From assembly GCF_963667775.1 (NCBI RefSeq), contig NZ_OY764015.1, positions 2,965,001 through 3,029,000 of the forward strand: DNA of 64,000 nt, read 5' to 3'. The position numbers and the translations under genes are program-made. Below the pieces are notes generated by a model. It saw only the letters and a program-made list of their open reading frames with translations. It had not been told where the DNA came from and searched no databases. Shown piece by piece: positions 46,441 through 55,448 of this stretch. Each line of letters starts with the position of its first letter. Position 1 is the first letter of the stretch. Source of the stretch: an uncultured Trichococcus sp. Its GTDB lineage: Bacteria > Bacillota > Bacilli > Lactobacillales > Aerococcaceae.

Positions 46441-48669
46441 ATGAAAGTGATAATGAAATACCTGAAACCTTTTGCCGGCACGATCCTGGTCAGCCTGCTG
46501 ATTTTGTTCGGTCAGGCAATCGGTGAATTGAGCCTGCCGAATCTGATGAGTGATATCGTCAATACCGGCATCCAGAACGGAGGCGTCGAACAGGAAGCGC
46601 CTGAAGCACTGCCGTCCGAAGGCTTCGCGCTTATGACACTGTTCATGGCTGAAGAAGACAAGGAAACGTTCCAGAACAGCTATCAGCTGATCGAGGGCGG
46701 ATCATCGGAAGCCGAAGCCTACAGCACAGAATTTCCGGATAGCCAGGAAGCGGATTTCTACGTGCTGGATGAAACCAATCCGGAACGTTTGTCCTCGCTG
46801 GAGAGTATCTTCAGCAAGGCAAGCTACAGTTTTGTGACGTTCATGAAGGAAATGTCCGCTCAGCAAGGCAATGCCGCAGCAGTCGATGCCGAGAGCGGCT
46901 TCGCGGATGCTGATATGATCCAACTGTACGCACTGCTGCCGCAATTGCAGCAGTTGCCGAAGGAAGCTTTCACGGCATCCATGGATGTTGCCGAGGCTGC
47001 CGAACCGATGCTTTACAGCCAAATCGGGATCCTGTTTACGAAACTGTTCTATGAAGACTTGGGGGCGGATATGGATGCGCTCCAAAACCAATACATTATG
47101 ACGAAGGGCGCACAGATGCTCGCCATCGCTCTTGCGGTGTCCGTTGCTTCCGTAGCGGTCGCATATTTCTCTTCACGTATCGCCTCTAAAGTATCCGGCA
47201 GGATGAGAAGGGATGTCTTCGCCAAAGTCGAAAGTTTTTCCAACGCCGAGTTCGATAACTTTTCGACCGCTTCCCTGATCACACGCACGACCAATGACGT
47301 GCAGCAGATACAGCAACTGATCACAATCGGTATCCGCATGCTCTGCTATGCACCGATTTTGGCTACTGGTGGCCTGATCATGGCAATCGACAAGAGCGTT
47401 TCGCTGGCGTGGACAATCGCTGTTGCGGTTATTGCGCTTGTCGGCATCATGATGTCAATCCTGTCGATTGCGATGCCGAAGTTCAAAGTGCTGCAGAGTT
47501 TGACGGACAGACTGAATCTGGTCAGCCGCGAGAATCTTTCCGGTATGATGGTCATCCGTGCTTTCGGAAATGAACCGTTTGAAGAAAACCGCTTCAACGA
47601 TGCCAATGAAGACTACACCTACACAAACCGCTTTGTGCAGCGTTTGATGTCCTTGTTGATGCCGGCGATGATGCTCGTCATGAACGGAGTTTCATTGCTG
47701 ATCATCTGGTTCGGAAGCCAGCAAGTCGCCGATTCTGCCCTGCAGATCGGGGATATGATGGCCTACATCCAATATGTGATGCAGATCATCATGGCCTTCT
47801 TGATGATATCGATGATGTTCATCTTCCTGCCGCGTGCTTCTGTATCGGCAACCCGGATCGGGGAAGTGCTGGATACGGATCTGAGCATCACGGATCCGAT
47901 TGACGCGCAACTAAGCGTAAAAAATGAAGGCCTCATCACCTTCAACCATGTTTCCTATCATTATCCGAAGGCGATCGAAAATGTCTTGACCGACATTTCC
48001 TTTACGGCCAGACCAGGTGAAACAACGGCGATCATCGGATCGACCGGTTCCGGTAAATCGACATTGATCAATCTGATTCCGCGCTTCTATGATGTGACGG
48101 ACGGCGCCATCGAAATCGACGGCATCGACATCCGCAAAATGACACAAGCCGATCTGCGCCGCAACATCGGCTATGTTCCGCAGAAGGGGATGCTTTTCTC
48201 CGGAGACATCACCTCAAACGTTCTGTACGGAAAAGATGACGCTTCGACGGATGAAATCATGAAAGCTCTTGAAGTCGCCCAAGCGAAAAACTTCGTATCT
48301 GAGATGGAAGACGGTGTTGAAACTGCCATCGCACAGGGCGGCGGTAACGTCAGCGGCGGGCAGAAACAGCGCTTGTCGATTGCCCGCGCCTTGGTCAAAA
48401 AAGCGCCGATCTATATTTTTGACGACAGCTTTTCGGCCTTGGACTTCAAAACGGATGCGGCATTGCGTTCCGCGCTGCATGCCTACACGGACAACGCAAC
48501 CGTTCTGATTGTGGCGCAACGGATCAGCACCATCATGGATGCGGAACAGATCATCGTCCTCGATAAAGGCAAAATCGTCGGGATAGGGACTCACGATGCG
48601 TTGATGAAAAACTGTGAGACTTACCAAGAAATTGCTAAATCTCAGCTTTCAGAGGAGGAATTAGCATGA
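46441..48669 (+). CDS. ABC exporter subunit with large extracellular insertion
   Basis: 742 residues, about 160 more than its counterpart at 20431. After helix 1 comes a long acidic, mostly helical insertion (about residues 40-205) that should lie outside the membrane between helices 1 and 2. The remaining helices and a nucleotide-binding domain follow with GSTGSGKST, VSGGQ and IYIFDDSFSALD; as in the other cassette, Asp stands where the catalytic Glu is expected, so this site is probably degenerate. ATG 46441 has AAGGGA 6 nt upstream; ATG 46435 is possible. It overlaps the next gene by 4 nt. Confidence 0.9.
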   Translation: MKVIMKYLKPFAGTILVSLLILFGQAIGELSLPNLMSDIVNTGIQNGGVEQEAPEALPSEGFALMTLFMAEEDKETFQNSYQLIEGGSSEAEAYSTEFPDSQEADFYVLDETNPERLSSLESIFSKASYSFVTFMKEMSAQQGNAAAVDAESGFADADMIQLYALLPQLQQLPKEAFTASMDVAEAAEPMLYSQIGILFTKLFYEDLGADMDALQNQYIMTKGAQMLAIALAVSVASVAVAYFSSRIASKVSGRMRRDVFAKVESFSNAEFDNFSTASLITRTTNDVQQIQQLITIGIRMLCYAPILATGGLIMAIDKSVSLAWTIAVAVIALVGIMMSILSIAMPKFKVLQSLTDRLNLVSRENLSGMMVIRAFGNEPFEENRFNDANEDYTYTNRFVQRLMSLLMPAMMLVMNGVSLLIIWFGSQQVADSALQIGDMMAYIQYVMQIIMAFLMISMMFIFLPRASVSATRIGEVLDTDLSITDPIDAQLSVKNEGLITFNHVSYHYPKAIENVLTDISFTARPGETTAIIGSTGSGKSTLINLIPRFYDVTDGAIEIDGIDIRKMTQADLRRNIGYVPQKGMLFSGDITSNVLYGKDDASTDEIMKALEVAQAKNFVSEMEDGVETAIAQGGGNVSGGQKQRLSIARALVKKAPIYIFDDSFSALDFKTDAALRSALHAYTDNATVLIVAQRISTIMDAEQIIVLDKGKIVGIGTHDALMKNCETYQEIAKSQLSEEELA

Positions 48670-50531
48670 GCGAAATGAAACAAAGAAGACCGCAAGGCGG
48701 TCCGGGCGGAGGCCACGGTCCGATGGGCGGGATGAGCGCACCGGTCGTGAAAGCGAAGGACTTCAAAGGCGGATTCAAAAAATTGGCCGCTTATCTGTCA
48801 CCGTTCAAATGGCTGATGGCAGTCGTCTTTATTTTGGCGGTCGCCTCCTCCTTGTTCGGGATTGTCGGACCAAAAATCATGGCTTTGGCCATCGATAAAT
48901 TGGTCGCCGGCATCATGCTGAAATTCACAGGCGGATCCGGAGAAATCGATTTCGATTACATCGGAACCGTACTGTTGGGGCTCTTGGGCCTGTATGTGCT
49001 GAGCGCCTCATTCTCTTATCTGCAAGGATTTCTGATGTCGGGTGTCTCCGCAAAAGTTTCCTATAAACTGCGAAAAGACATCATGGAGAAAATAAACAAA
49101 TTACCGCTGGCCTATTTCCACAAGAACAGCCAAGGGGATGTGCTTTCCAGAATCACGAATGACGTGGACACTCTGAACACCAGCCTGAATCAGAGTCTCA
49201 CCCAGATCATCACATCGATCACGACACTGGTGGGTGTCTTCATCATGATGCTGACGATCAGCTGGTCGCTGACGCTCGTCATCCTTGTCGTGCTGATCGT
49301 GTCCATGATGCTCCTGATGCTGATCATGTCGAAGTCGCAGAAGCACTTTGCCAATCAGCAAAAATATTTGGGTGCGGTCAACGGCCATGTCGAAGAGATG
49401 TACGGCGGACATGTGGTCATGAAAGCCTTCAACGGAGAAGCGAAATCCGTTGCCGCTTTCGACAAAGAGAACGATCAATTGATCGAAGCCGGCTTCAAGG
49501 CGGAATTCCTTTCCGGGTTGATGATGCCTTTGTTGAGCCTGATCGGAAATCTTGGCTATGTCGTGGTCTGCATCATGGGTGGCGCGATGGCTGCTGCCGG
49601 AAACATGACAATCGGGGATATCCAAGCCTTCCTGCAGTACGTTCGCAACTTCACCCAGCCTTTGACGCAAGTCGCTCAAGTGGGAAGTCAATTGCAACGG
49701 ATGGTTGCCGCTTCTGAACGGATCTTCGAGTTCCTGGAAGAGGAAGAAGAGACCGTGACCGAAGCGAGAGTCGAAATGGCGACGGCCGATGTTAAAGGGA
49801 ATGTCCGCTTCGACCACGTCAAGTTCGGTTATGAACCGGAACATCTGGTCATCAAGGACTTCTCCGCGGATGTCAAAGAAGGGCAAACTGTCGCGCTCGT
49901 CGGGCCTACTGGAGCCGGCAAGACGACGATGGTGAAATTATTGATGCGTTTCTACGACTTGACGGACGGAGCCATCTACATCGATAACCATAGCCTGACC
50001 GATTTCACGCGCAGCGATCTGCGGACGGAATTCGGAATGGTGCTCCAGGATACGTGGCTTTACAACGGTACCATCATGGAGAACATCCGCTACGGGAAAC
50101 TGGATGCGACGGATGAAGAAGTCATCGCGGCTGCAAAAGCTGCGCAAGTGGATCACTTTGTCCGGACATTGCCGGATGGCTATAACATGGTCCTGAACGA
50201 GGAAGCAAACAACGTTTCGCAAGGAGAAAAACAATTGCTGACGATCGCGCGGGCAATCCTTGCCGATCCGCAGATCATGATCCTGGATGAGGCAACAAGC
50301 TCGGTCGATACGCGGACGGAAGTGCTGATCCAGAAAGCGATGGAAACCTTGATGCACGGAAGAACAAGCTTCATCATCGCGCATCGCCTGTCGACCATCA
50401 AGAATGCCGACCTGATCCTCTGCATGAACAACGGGGACATCGTCGAACAAGGAACCCACCAAGAACTGCTGGCGAAAGGCGGCTTCTACGCCGACCTCTA
50501 CAACAGCCAATTCGACGAAGGCGAAGAATAA
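48666..50531 (+). CDS. ABC exporter subunit, partner of the preceding gene
   Basis: A 621-residue half-transporter. A Gly/Arg-rich N-terminus (QRRPQGGPGGGHGPMGG) is followed by six helices and a nucleotide-binding domain with GPTGAGKTT, VSQGEKQLL (in place of the usual LSGGQ) and MILDEATSS with the catalytic Glu. It completes a heterodimeric exporter with the gene before it, in the same order as the first cassette. Confidence 0.92.
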   Translation: MSEMKQRRPQGGPGGGHGPMGGMSAPVVKAKDFKGGFKKLAAYLSPFKWLMAVVFILAVASSLFGIVGPKIMALAIDKLVAGIMLKFTGGSGEIDFDYIGTVLLGLLGLYVLSASFSYLQGFLMSGVSAKVSYKLRKDIMEKINKLPLAYFHKNSQGDVLSRITNDVDTLNTSLNQSLTQIITSITTLVGVFIMMLTISWSLTLVILVVLIVSMMLLMLIMSKSQKHFANQQKYLGAVNGHVEEMYGGHVVMKAFNGEAKSVAAFDKENDQLIEAGFKAEFLSGLMMPLLSLIGNLGYVVVCIMGGAMAAAGNMTIGDIQAFLQYVRNFTQPLTQVAQVGSQLQRMVAASERIFEFLEEEEETVTEARVEMATADVKGNVRFDHVKFGYEPEHLVIKDFSADVKEGQTVALVGPTGAGKTTMVKLLMRFYDLTDGAIYIDNHSLTDFTRSDLRTEFGMVLQDTWLYNGTIMENIRYGKLDATDEEVIAAAKAAQVDHFVRTLPDGYNMVLNEEANNVSQGEKQLLTIARAILADPQIMILDEATSSVDTRTEVLIQKAMETLMHGRTSFIIAHRLSTIKNADLILCMNNGDIVEQGTHQELLAKGGFYADLYNSQFDEGEE

Positions 50532-50561
50532 TAAAGACAATAAAACTGCATCATGCAACCT

Positions 50562-50610
50562 AAAGAAGATGATCCCGATACGTAATCGGGCTCGTCTTCT
50601 TTATTTTTTT
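50562..50610 (+). terminator. Terminator of the second ABC cassette
   Basis: AAAGAAGATGATCCCGAT pairs with ATCGGGCTCGTCTTCTTT (small mismatches), then a run of Ts. Confidence 0.85.
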
Positions 50611-50766
50611 TGCCCGTTTCGCAAAGAATAGTCATGAAAGCGAATTTGTCAACCTCGGATTTAAAAAATCCCCATCGAAGAGTTTGTAAATAAAAATCAG
50701 ATCATCGTCAGGAAGGATCGAAAGCATGAATGAACGGCATCGCAGCACACTTATCCCAGTAAACAT

Positions 50767-50828
50767 GATAGCGTTCACAAAGTATTAACAATAAAAAAGT
50801 TGTAACCGGTTACCACCGATGGTATTAT
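50767..50828 (+). promoter_or_regulatory. Promoter with cre-like boxes before the GPH symporter unit
   Basis: TTGTAA (50800-50805), 17 nt and TATTAT (50823-50828) form a promoter. The palindrome GTAACCGGTTAC (50802-50813) lies on its -35 and spacer, inside TGTAACCGGTTACC (13 of 14 cre positions). A second cre-like box, read on the minus strand as TGTGAACGCTATCA, is at 50767-50780. A LacI-type repressor other than CcpA is equally possible. The rest of 50611-50940 shows nothing I can name. Confidence 0.6.
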
Positions 50829-50950
50829 TTCCTTAGTTATTATAACTTGGTTTTATTAATGTCGTTTCAATCGTTTTTTAATGTAACTTAGTACCACAAT
50901 GCGATACAAGGCGGTAAGTCAGTTCAGAAAATTATAATTTGGAGGGGGAA

Positions 50951-51123
50951 ATAAAAAAACTAAAATTTCGGACAAAAAAAACTATTTAAAAGCCCTGCAG
51001 TTGCAGTATCTTCAAGCGCTAAATTTCCCGGATAAAATGCCTGCGTTGCAAAAAATATCTACTTTTTTAAGGAATATAGAATCAGCTGATTTGAAAAATA
51101 TGAATTCAACTTATGTAGAATAG
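50951..51123 (+). pseudogene. Small reading frame with ribosome site but no standard start
   Basis: GGAGGGGG (50941-50948) stands at the right distance from ATA 50951, which opens a short frame (IKKLKFRTKK...) that stops after 12 codons. The neighbouring frame is open from 50938 to the TAG at 51121 and encodes a basic, then mixed helical peptide including LKALQLQYLQALNF. The two frames join at an A8 run (50974-50981), so a -1 shift would give about 57 residues. It lies 36 nt before the GPH symporter start. It could be a decayed small gene, a frameshifted one or a sequence error. Confidence 0.35.
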
Positions 51124-51158
51124 TCCACCAATTATTATAGAGAAAAGAGGAAAATCTA

Positions 51159-52631
51159 ATGGCAGAAGAAAAGGTTGTCAAGCAGCAAAATTCAGCAAAT
51201 GACATGAAAAGTAAGTTAAGCTTGAAGCACAGATTAGCTTATGGTGCCGGAGATGCAGGTGGGGTTGTTACCCTTGTGTTGATCGGAACGTTTATGAACC
51301 GGTACATTACAAACATATTGGGAGTATCATTTGCGACGCTATCTATACTGTTGCTCGTTTGGAATATTTGGGATATGGTCAATGACCCAATGATGGGTAC
51401 TTTTATGGATAAGTCTTTCTCTAAGGTCCAAGGCAAAAAAGATAAGTTCCGTCCTTGGATGTTACGCTCTATACCCTTGATTGTAATCGGTCTCATTGCA
51501 TTCTTCTCTGTGCCATCCATGTTTGAAGGAACCATGCGTTTGGTAGCTATTTTTCTGTTGAAAATTATTTACGAATTAGGTTATACCATGATGAATATTG
51601 CCATGGGATCCGTTCTTGGGGTTATGGCCTTAAACGATAAAGAGAGAACTACTTTATCATCCGCTCGTGGTATGGGATCAACACTTGGTGGTCTGATCGG
51701 TTCTATGGCTATACCGGTGATTCTTGCGCGTTTAGGTGAAAATACAACAGGCTATATGGTTGCAGGTATCTTCGCAGCTGTATTAGGTGGGTTACTTATC
51801 TTCTTCCACTATTGGGGAACTGAGGAACGGAATGTTGCAGCAAAACTTGCCGCAGAGGAACAAACAGAACCGACAAAAGTCACAGATATTTTTGTTACAT
51901 TAGCTAAAAATAAAGCTTTCTTGTCACTTTGCTTACACTCAATTGTGATTGTATTTGGTCAAAACCTATTCAATGCAACGCTTCCTTACATTTACGGCGA
52001 TGTATTTGGAGATTTGGGCTTGATGGCATACGCTTCTGCGATCGGTATGGGTTTACCAGTAGTACTATTGCTTATCGCTCCAAAATTGGTAACAATAATT
52101 GGGTCTACGGTTAAGGTAATCCGTACTTATTTATTGCTGAGTACCGTTATCTTTGTTGGTTTATACGTTTGGAAATTAGTGGGTGACTTACCACCTTTCT
52201 TCTACATGATTTTTGCCAGCTTAGGGATTGCCTTCATGATGATGTCCGTTCAACTGCAATGGGGTCTTGTTTCAGAGTCGATTGACTACAACGAATACAT
52301 CACAGGAAAACGTTCAGAAGGTTCAATCTACGGGAACTTCTCACTGACAAGACGTGTCGGCCAAATGTTGGCGCAATCACTCGTTGTCTTGATGATCGGT
52401 TGGATTGGCTATAGCCAACAGGCCGCTCAAACTGGACAAGCACAATCAGCTGAAACTGTTGAAGGGCTAGTACTATTGAATCTTATTGGCCCTGCAGTGT
52501 GTGCCTTATTATCATGGGCTTCATTCAAATTTATTTGGAATATCACCGATGAAACACGTATGGATATGACAACAGCTCGTCAAGCAAGACTTGATGAATT
52601 TGCTAAGAAACACGATGAACCAGAAGTATAA
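51159..52631 (+). CDS. GPH family sugar:cation symporter (MFS)
   Basis: A 490-residue transporter of the glycoside-pentoside-hexuronide:cation symporter group. It has about twelve membrane helices, with GAGDAGGVV in helix 1 and WDMVNDPMMGTFMD after helix 2, the cation-site signature. Uptake of a sugar or glycoside with Na+ or H+ is expected. AGAGGAAAA precedes the ATG. Codon choice is AT-richer than the trp genes nearby. The next gene follows after 18 nt and is probably co-transcribed. Confidence 0.9.
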   Translation: MAEEKVVKQQNSANDMKSKLSLKHRLAYGAGDAGGVVTLVLIGTFMNRYITNILGVSFATLSILLLVWNIWDMVNDPMMGTFMDKSFSKVQGKKDKFRPWMLRSIPLIVIGLIAFFSVPSMFEGTMRLVAIFLLKIIYELGYTMMNIAMGSVLGVMALNDKERTTLSSARGMGSTLGGLIGSMAIPVILARLGENTTGYMVAGIFAAVLGGLLIFFHYWGTEERNVAAKLAAEEQTEPTKVTDIFVTLAKNKAFLSLCLHSIVIVFGQNLFNATLPYIYGDVFGDLGLMAYASAIGMGLPVVLLLIAPKLVTIIGSTVKVIRTYLLLSTVIFVGLYVWKLVGDLPPFFYMIFASLGIAFMMMSVQLQWGLVSESIDYNEYITGKRSEGSIYGNFSLTRRVGQMLAQSLVVLMIGWIGYSQQAAQTGQAQSAETVEGLVLLNLIGPAVCALLSWASFKFIWNITDETRMDMTTARQARLDEFAKKHDEPEV

Positions 52632-52649
52632 TAGAGGGGTGCACTTGTC

Positions 52650-53504
52650 ATGAAATTAAGAAGTCATTTATTGAATGTTTTGATCAATGATGAAGTGGAA
52701 GCTTATTTAAAGGAGAACGATGTCATCATCGTGCCTTTTGGACCAACCGAACTCCATGGCGGGCTGCCATTGGATTGCGAAACAATATTGGCTGAGGGGA
52801 TTGCCTTATTGATGGCTGAAAGGACAAATTCACTTGTCCTTCCGCATGTGCCTTACATTTATTCAGGGGCAACCGCCTCCGGTAAGGGAACCATCCAATT
52901 AACCGTTAGGGAAAGTGCTGATATGTTGCAAGGTCTGGCACATTCCTTATTGCGATCAGGATTCAAAAAACAAATCTATATCAGTCTGCATGGCCCAGCC
53001 CATATCTCAATGAATCCGGTTGTTCGTGATTTTTTTGATGAAACAGGAGTAGCTATTCTCTATATCGACGGCATGATAACAGCCCAGAAATCCGGAGTCT
53101 TTTCAGATCCGAAAGAGATGATGCTTCATTTGGATAAGATGATTCTAGGGGCTTACAAGTTACGTAATCGGTTGGATGATATATTGCTGACTTCTGATTA
53201 TGCAGAGCCCGTTACCCAGACACCATCGGTTTTCGGCAACCTAAGCGCCCAAGCCTTCCAATCTGGAGCAACCGGTTATTATTTCAAGGAACATTCAGAC
53301 CATATGGCAACCTCTGCCATACCTGATGTTGAAACCCGGGATCGAATGGCAGAAGAGGGATTGGTACTGTTGAATAAGATGGTGGATGCAATTGATTTTC
53401 CGACGTTACTGAAGGAAATGGCGATTCAGGAAGATTATCTTGAAGAGGTTTACGAACGTTACCCGCACGTGCCGGCTGCCTACAAGCGACACAAAAACAG
53501 TTAA
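52650..53504 (+). CDS. Divergent creatininase family amidohydrolase
   Basis: A 284-residue member of the creatininase fold family. GPTELHGGLPLDCET (residues 31-45) matches the metal-binding G-S-T-E-x-H-G-x-x-L-P-L-x-x-D segment, with Glu34 and His36 kept. The later motifs are altered: NGHGGN reads SLHGPAH, and HAGE-ETS reads HSDHMATS, losing the Glu. The substrate is therefore likely to differ from creatinine. Being behind a sugar symporter, it may cut an amide or lactone in an imported sugar derivative; that is inference. AGAGGGG precedes the ATG. Confidence 0.75.
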   Translation: MKLRSHLLNVLINDEVEAYLKENDVIIVPFGPTELHGGLPLDCETILAEGIALLMAERTNSLVLPHVPYIYSGATASGKGTIQLTVRESADMLQGLAHSLLRSGFKKQIYISLHGPAHISMNPVVRDFFDETGVAILYIDGMITAQKSGVFSDPKEMMLHLDKMILGAYKLRNRLDDILLTSDYAEPVTQTPSVFGNLSAQAFQSGATGYYFKEHSDHMATSAIPDVETRDRMAEEGLVLLNKMVDAIDFPTLLKEMAIQEDYLEEVYERYPHVPAAYKRHKNS

Positions 53505-53515
53505 ATAGTTTCACA

Positions 53516-53548
53516 GACTGCTCCCCGTAATGTGGGGCAGTTTTTTTG
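53516..53548 (+). terminator. Terminator of the GPH/creatininase unit
   Basis: CTGCTCCCC pairs with GGGGCAG (one bulge), then seven T residues. Confidence 0.85.
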
Positions 53549-53574
53549 TGGAATGCTCAAGCCGATATAAATGT

Positions 53575-53603
53575 TTGACAAGGTGAGAAACGGATGTTAT
53601 ATT
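53575..53603 (+). promoter_or_regulatory. Promoter of the metY T-box unit
   Basis: TTGACA, a 17-nt spacer and TATATT: near consensus, starting transcription at about 53610. Confidence 0.8.
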
Positions 53604-53611
53604 TAATTAAA

Positions 53612-53903
53612 TTTTAATAGAAGAGCGATGAAGAGAAGAGTACCTTTCAATCGTCATTCCAGAGAGCCCCGGCAGGTGAAAAGGGGTATGATGAAAAAAA
53701 GCGAAGATGGTCTCGGAGCAAAGCAATGCGGATAGTGTTGCTTCGGTTTGTGCACGATAACGCACAAGAGTATAACAAGCGGGAGCTTGCGTACTTTTTA
53801 AGGTATGGATCGCGAGGTCCCTACGAACATGGGTGGTAACACGAAGAGCTTTCGTCCCTGTATTTCAATCAGTTGGAATACAGGGACGAGGGCTTTTTTT
53901 TCT
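53612..53903 (+). promoter_or_regulatory. T-box leader, probable methionine specifier
   Basis: A T-box riboswitch that reads uncharged tRNA. Landmarks: AGCGATGAAGAGAAGAGTA at the start of stem I, AGAGAGC, GGTGAAAAGGGG, the specifier region GCGAAGATGGTCTCGG with ATG at 53707-53709, the T-box core GGGTGGTAACACG at 53831-53843, and a terminator (GTCCCTGTATT/AATACAGGGAC plus T run, 53854-53903). The ATG codon and the sulfhydrylase gene that follows agree on methionine. Confidence 0.88.
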
Positions 53904-54012
53904 TTTTGCAAAATCAGAGTAATGAACAGAAGCAACCTCGGCCAATCAGCAATGACACTATGAGCAACTGCCATGCAAGAATAGATCTAAAACCAGAAGG
54001 GAAAGATGAAAA

Positions 54013-55293
54013 ATGACAGAGAAAAATTACAGTTTTGAAACGTTGCAAGTACATGCAGGCCAAGCGCCGGACCCCGTTACCGGAGCCCGCGCAGTGCCGA
54101 TCTACCAGACGACCGCTTTCGTCTTCGACAGCGCGGAACAGGCTGCCGGCCGCTTCGCCTTGACGGATGCCGGAAATGTCTACACCCGTTTGACGAACCC
54201 CACCACTGCAGTCGTGGATGCGCGGGTTGCTGCGCTTGAAGGCGGCACCTCCGCGGTTACGGTCGCTTCAGGTTCGGCGGCGATCACGTACGCCATCCTG
54301 AATGTTGCGCATGCGGGCGATAAAATCGTCGCTGCCAGCACGCTTTATGGAGGCACCTATAATCTTTTCAGCGCGACCTTGCCTAATTTGGGCATCCAAA
54401 CAACTTTCATTGATCCTGAAGATCCGGCCAACTTCGAAGCGGCCATCACGGAAAAGACGAAAGCCATCTTCATCGAATCGATCGGAAACCCGAGCACCAA
54501 CCTGATCGATATCGAAAAAGTCGCTGAAATCGCGCATAGCCATGGCATCATTTTGATCGTGGACAACACCTTCGGCACGCCTTACCTGATCCGTCCGTTC
54601 GAATTCGGCGCCGATGTAGTGGTGCATTCCGCCACTAAATTCCTGGGTGGGCACGGCACAACTATGGGCGGCGTCATCGTCGAATCCGGCAAGTTCGATT
54701 TCGCAGCCAGCGGAAGATACCCTGGCTTCACGACGCCGGATGCGCATTACAACGGGTTGGTCTATACCGATCTGGGACCTGTAGCGTTCACGACCAAAAT
54801 CCGCGTGCAGTTGCTGCGCGACACCGGAGCCTGCATCGGACCGATCGATTCCTTCCTGTTGCTGCAAGGAATCGAAACGTTGTCATTGCGCGTCGAACGC
54901 CATGTGGAAAACACCCGCAAGGTCGTCGCTTATCTTGCGAACCACCCGAAAGTTTCCTGGGTGAACTATCCGGAACTGCCGGATAGCAAATACAAGGGAC
55001 TTGCCGATAAATACTTCCCTAAAGGCACCGGTTCGATCTTCACTTTCGGCATCGAGGGCGGCAAGCAAGCCGGCATCGAGTGGATCGATAAGTTGGAGTT
55101 GTTCTCGCTGCTTGCGAACGTTGCCGATGCGAAATCCTTGGTCATCCATCCGGCCAGCACGACCCACGCGCAATTGAGCGACGAAGATCTTGTCGCTGCC
55201 GGCGTTTCCGGGGACATGATCCGTCTGTCCATCGGGATCGAAAATGCCGATGACATCATCGCCGACCTGGATCAAGCTTTCGGACAAATTTAA
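54013..55293 (+). CDS. metY: O-acetylhomoserine aminocarboxypropyltransferase (sulfhydrylase)
   Basis: Makes homocysteine from O-acetylhomoserine and sulfide, the direct-sulfhydrylation route to methionine. It is a PLP enzyme of the Cys/Met metabolism family with Lys209 in [13 protein letters not shown], an N-terminal [12 protein letters not shown] and 426 residues, the longer size that separates MetY from MetB/MetC. The T-box in front, reading ATG, supports a methionine role. It is a one-gene unit closed by a terminator. Confidence 0.94.
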   Translation: MTEKNYSFETLQVHAGQAPDPVTGARAVPIYQTTAFVFDSAEQAAGRFALTDAGNVYTRLTNPTTAVVDARVAALEGGTSAVTVASGSAAITYAILNVAHAGDKIVAASTLYGGTYNLFSATLPNLGIQTTFIDPEDPANFEAAITEKTKAIFIESIGNPSTNLIDIEKVAEIAHSHGIILIVDNTFGTPYLIRPFEFGADVVVHSATKFLGGHGTTMGGVIVESGKFDFAASGRYPGFTTPDAHYNGLVYTDLGPVAFTTKIRVQLLRDTGACIGPIDSFLLLQGIETLSLRVERHVENTRKVVAYLANHPKVSWVNYPELPDSKYKGLADKYFPKGTGSIFTFGIEGGKQAGIEWIDKLELFSLLANVADAKSLVIHPASTTHAQLSDEDLVAAGVSGDMIRLSIGIENADDIIADLDQAFGQI

Positions 55294-55300
55294 ATAATCG

Positions 55301-55346
55301 AAAGCCCCTCGAGCAGAAATTTGTTTCTGTTTGAGAGGCTTTTTCT
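55301..55346 (+). terminator. Terminator of metY
   Basis: AAAGCCCCTC...GAGAGGCTTTTT with inner AGCAGAAA/TTTCTGTT pairing and a T run. Confidence 0.85.
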
Positions 55347-55358
55347 ATGGGGACATTA

Positions 55359-55419
55359 ATCGGACAACGAGTGGCCACGCCGGACAGCGGATGTCCGATT
55401 CAATGGCGATATCGGACAA
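55359..55419. repeat. TTGTCCGAT-family palindromic repeat, copy 2 with an extra half-site
   Basis: TGTCCGAT, 11 nt, ATCGGACAA (55392-55419) has the same arms and spacing as 2192-2220. A further ATCGGACAA lies at 55359-55367 and CGGACA-GCGGA-TGTCCG at 55381-55397. Like copy 1, it lies beyond the end of a minus-strand gene in a convergent gap. Confidence 0.55.
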
Positions 55420-55448
55420 CTTAGGCTATCTTCCGACTTTCTCCTTGA

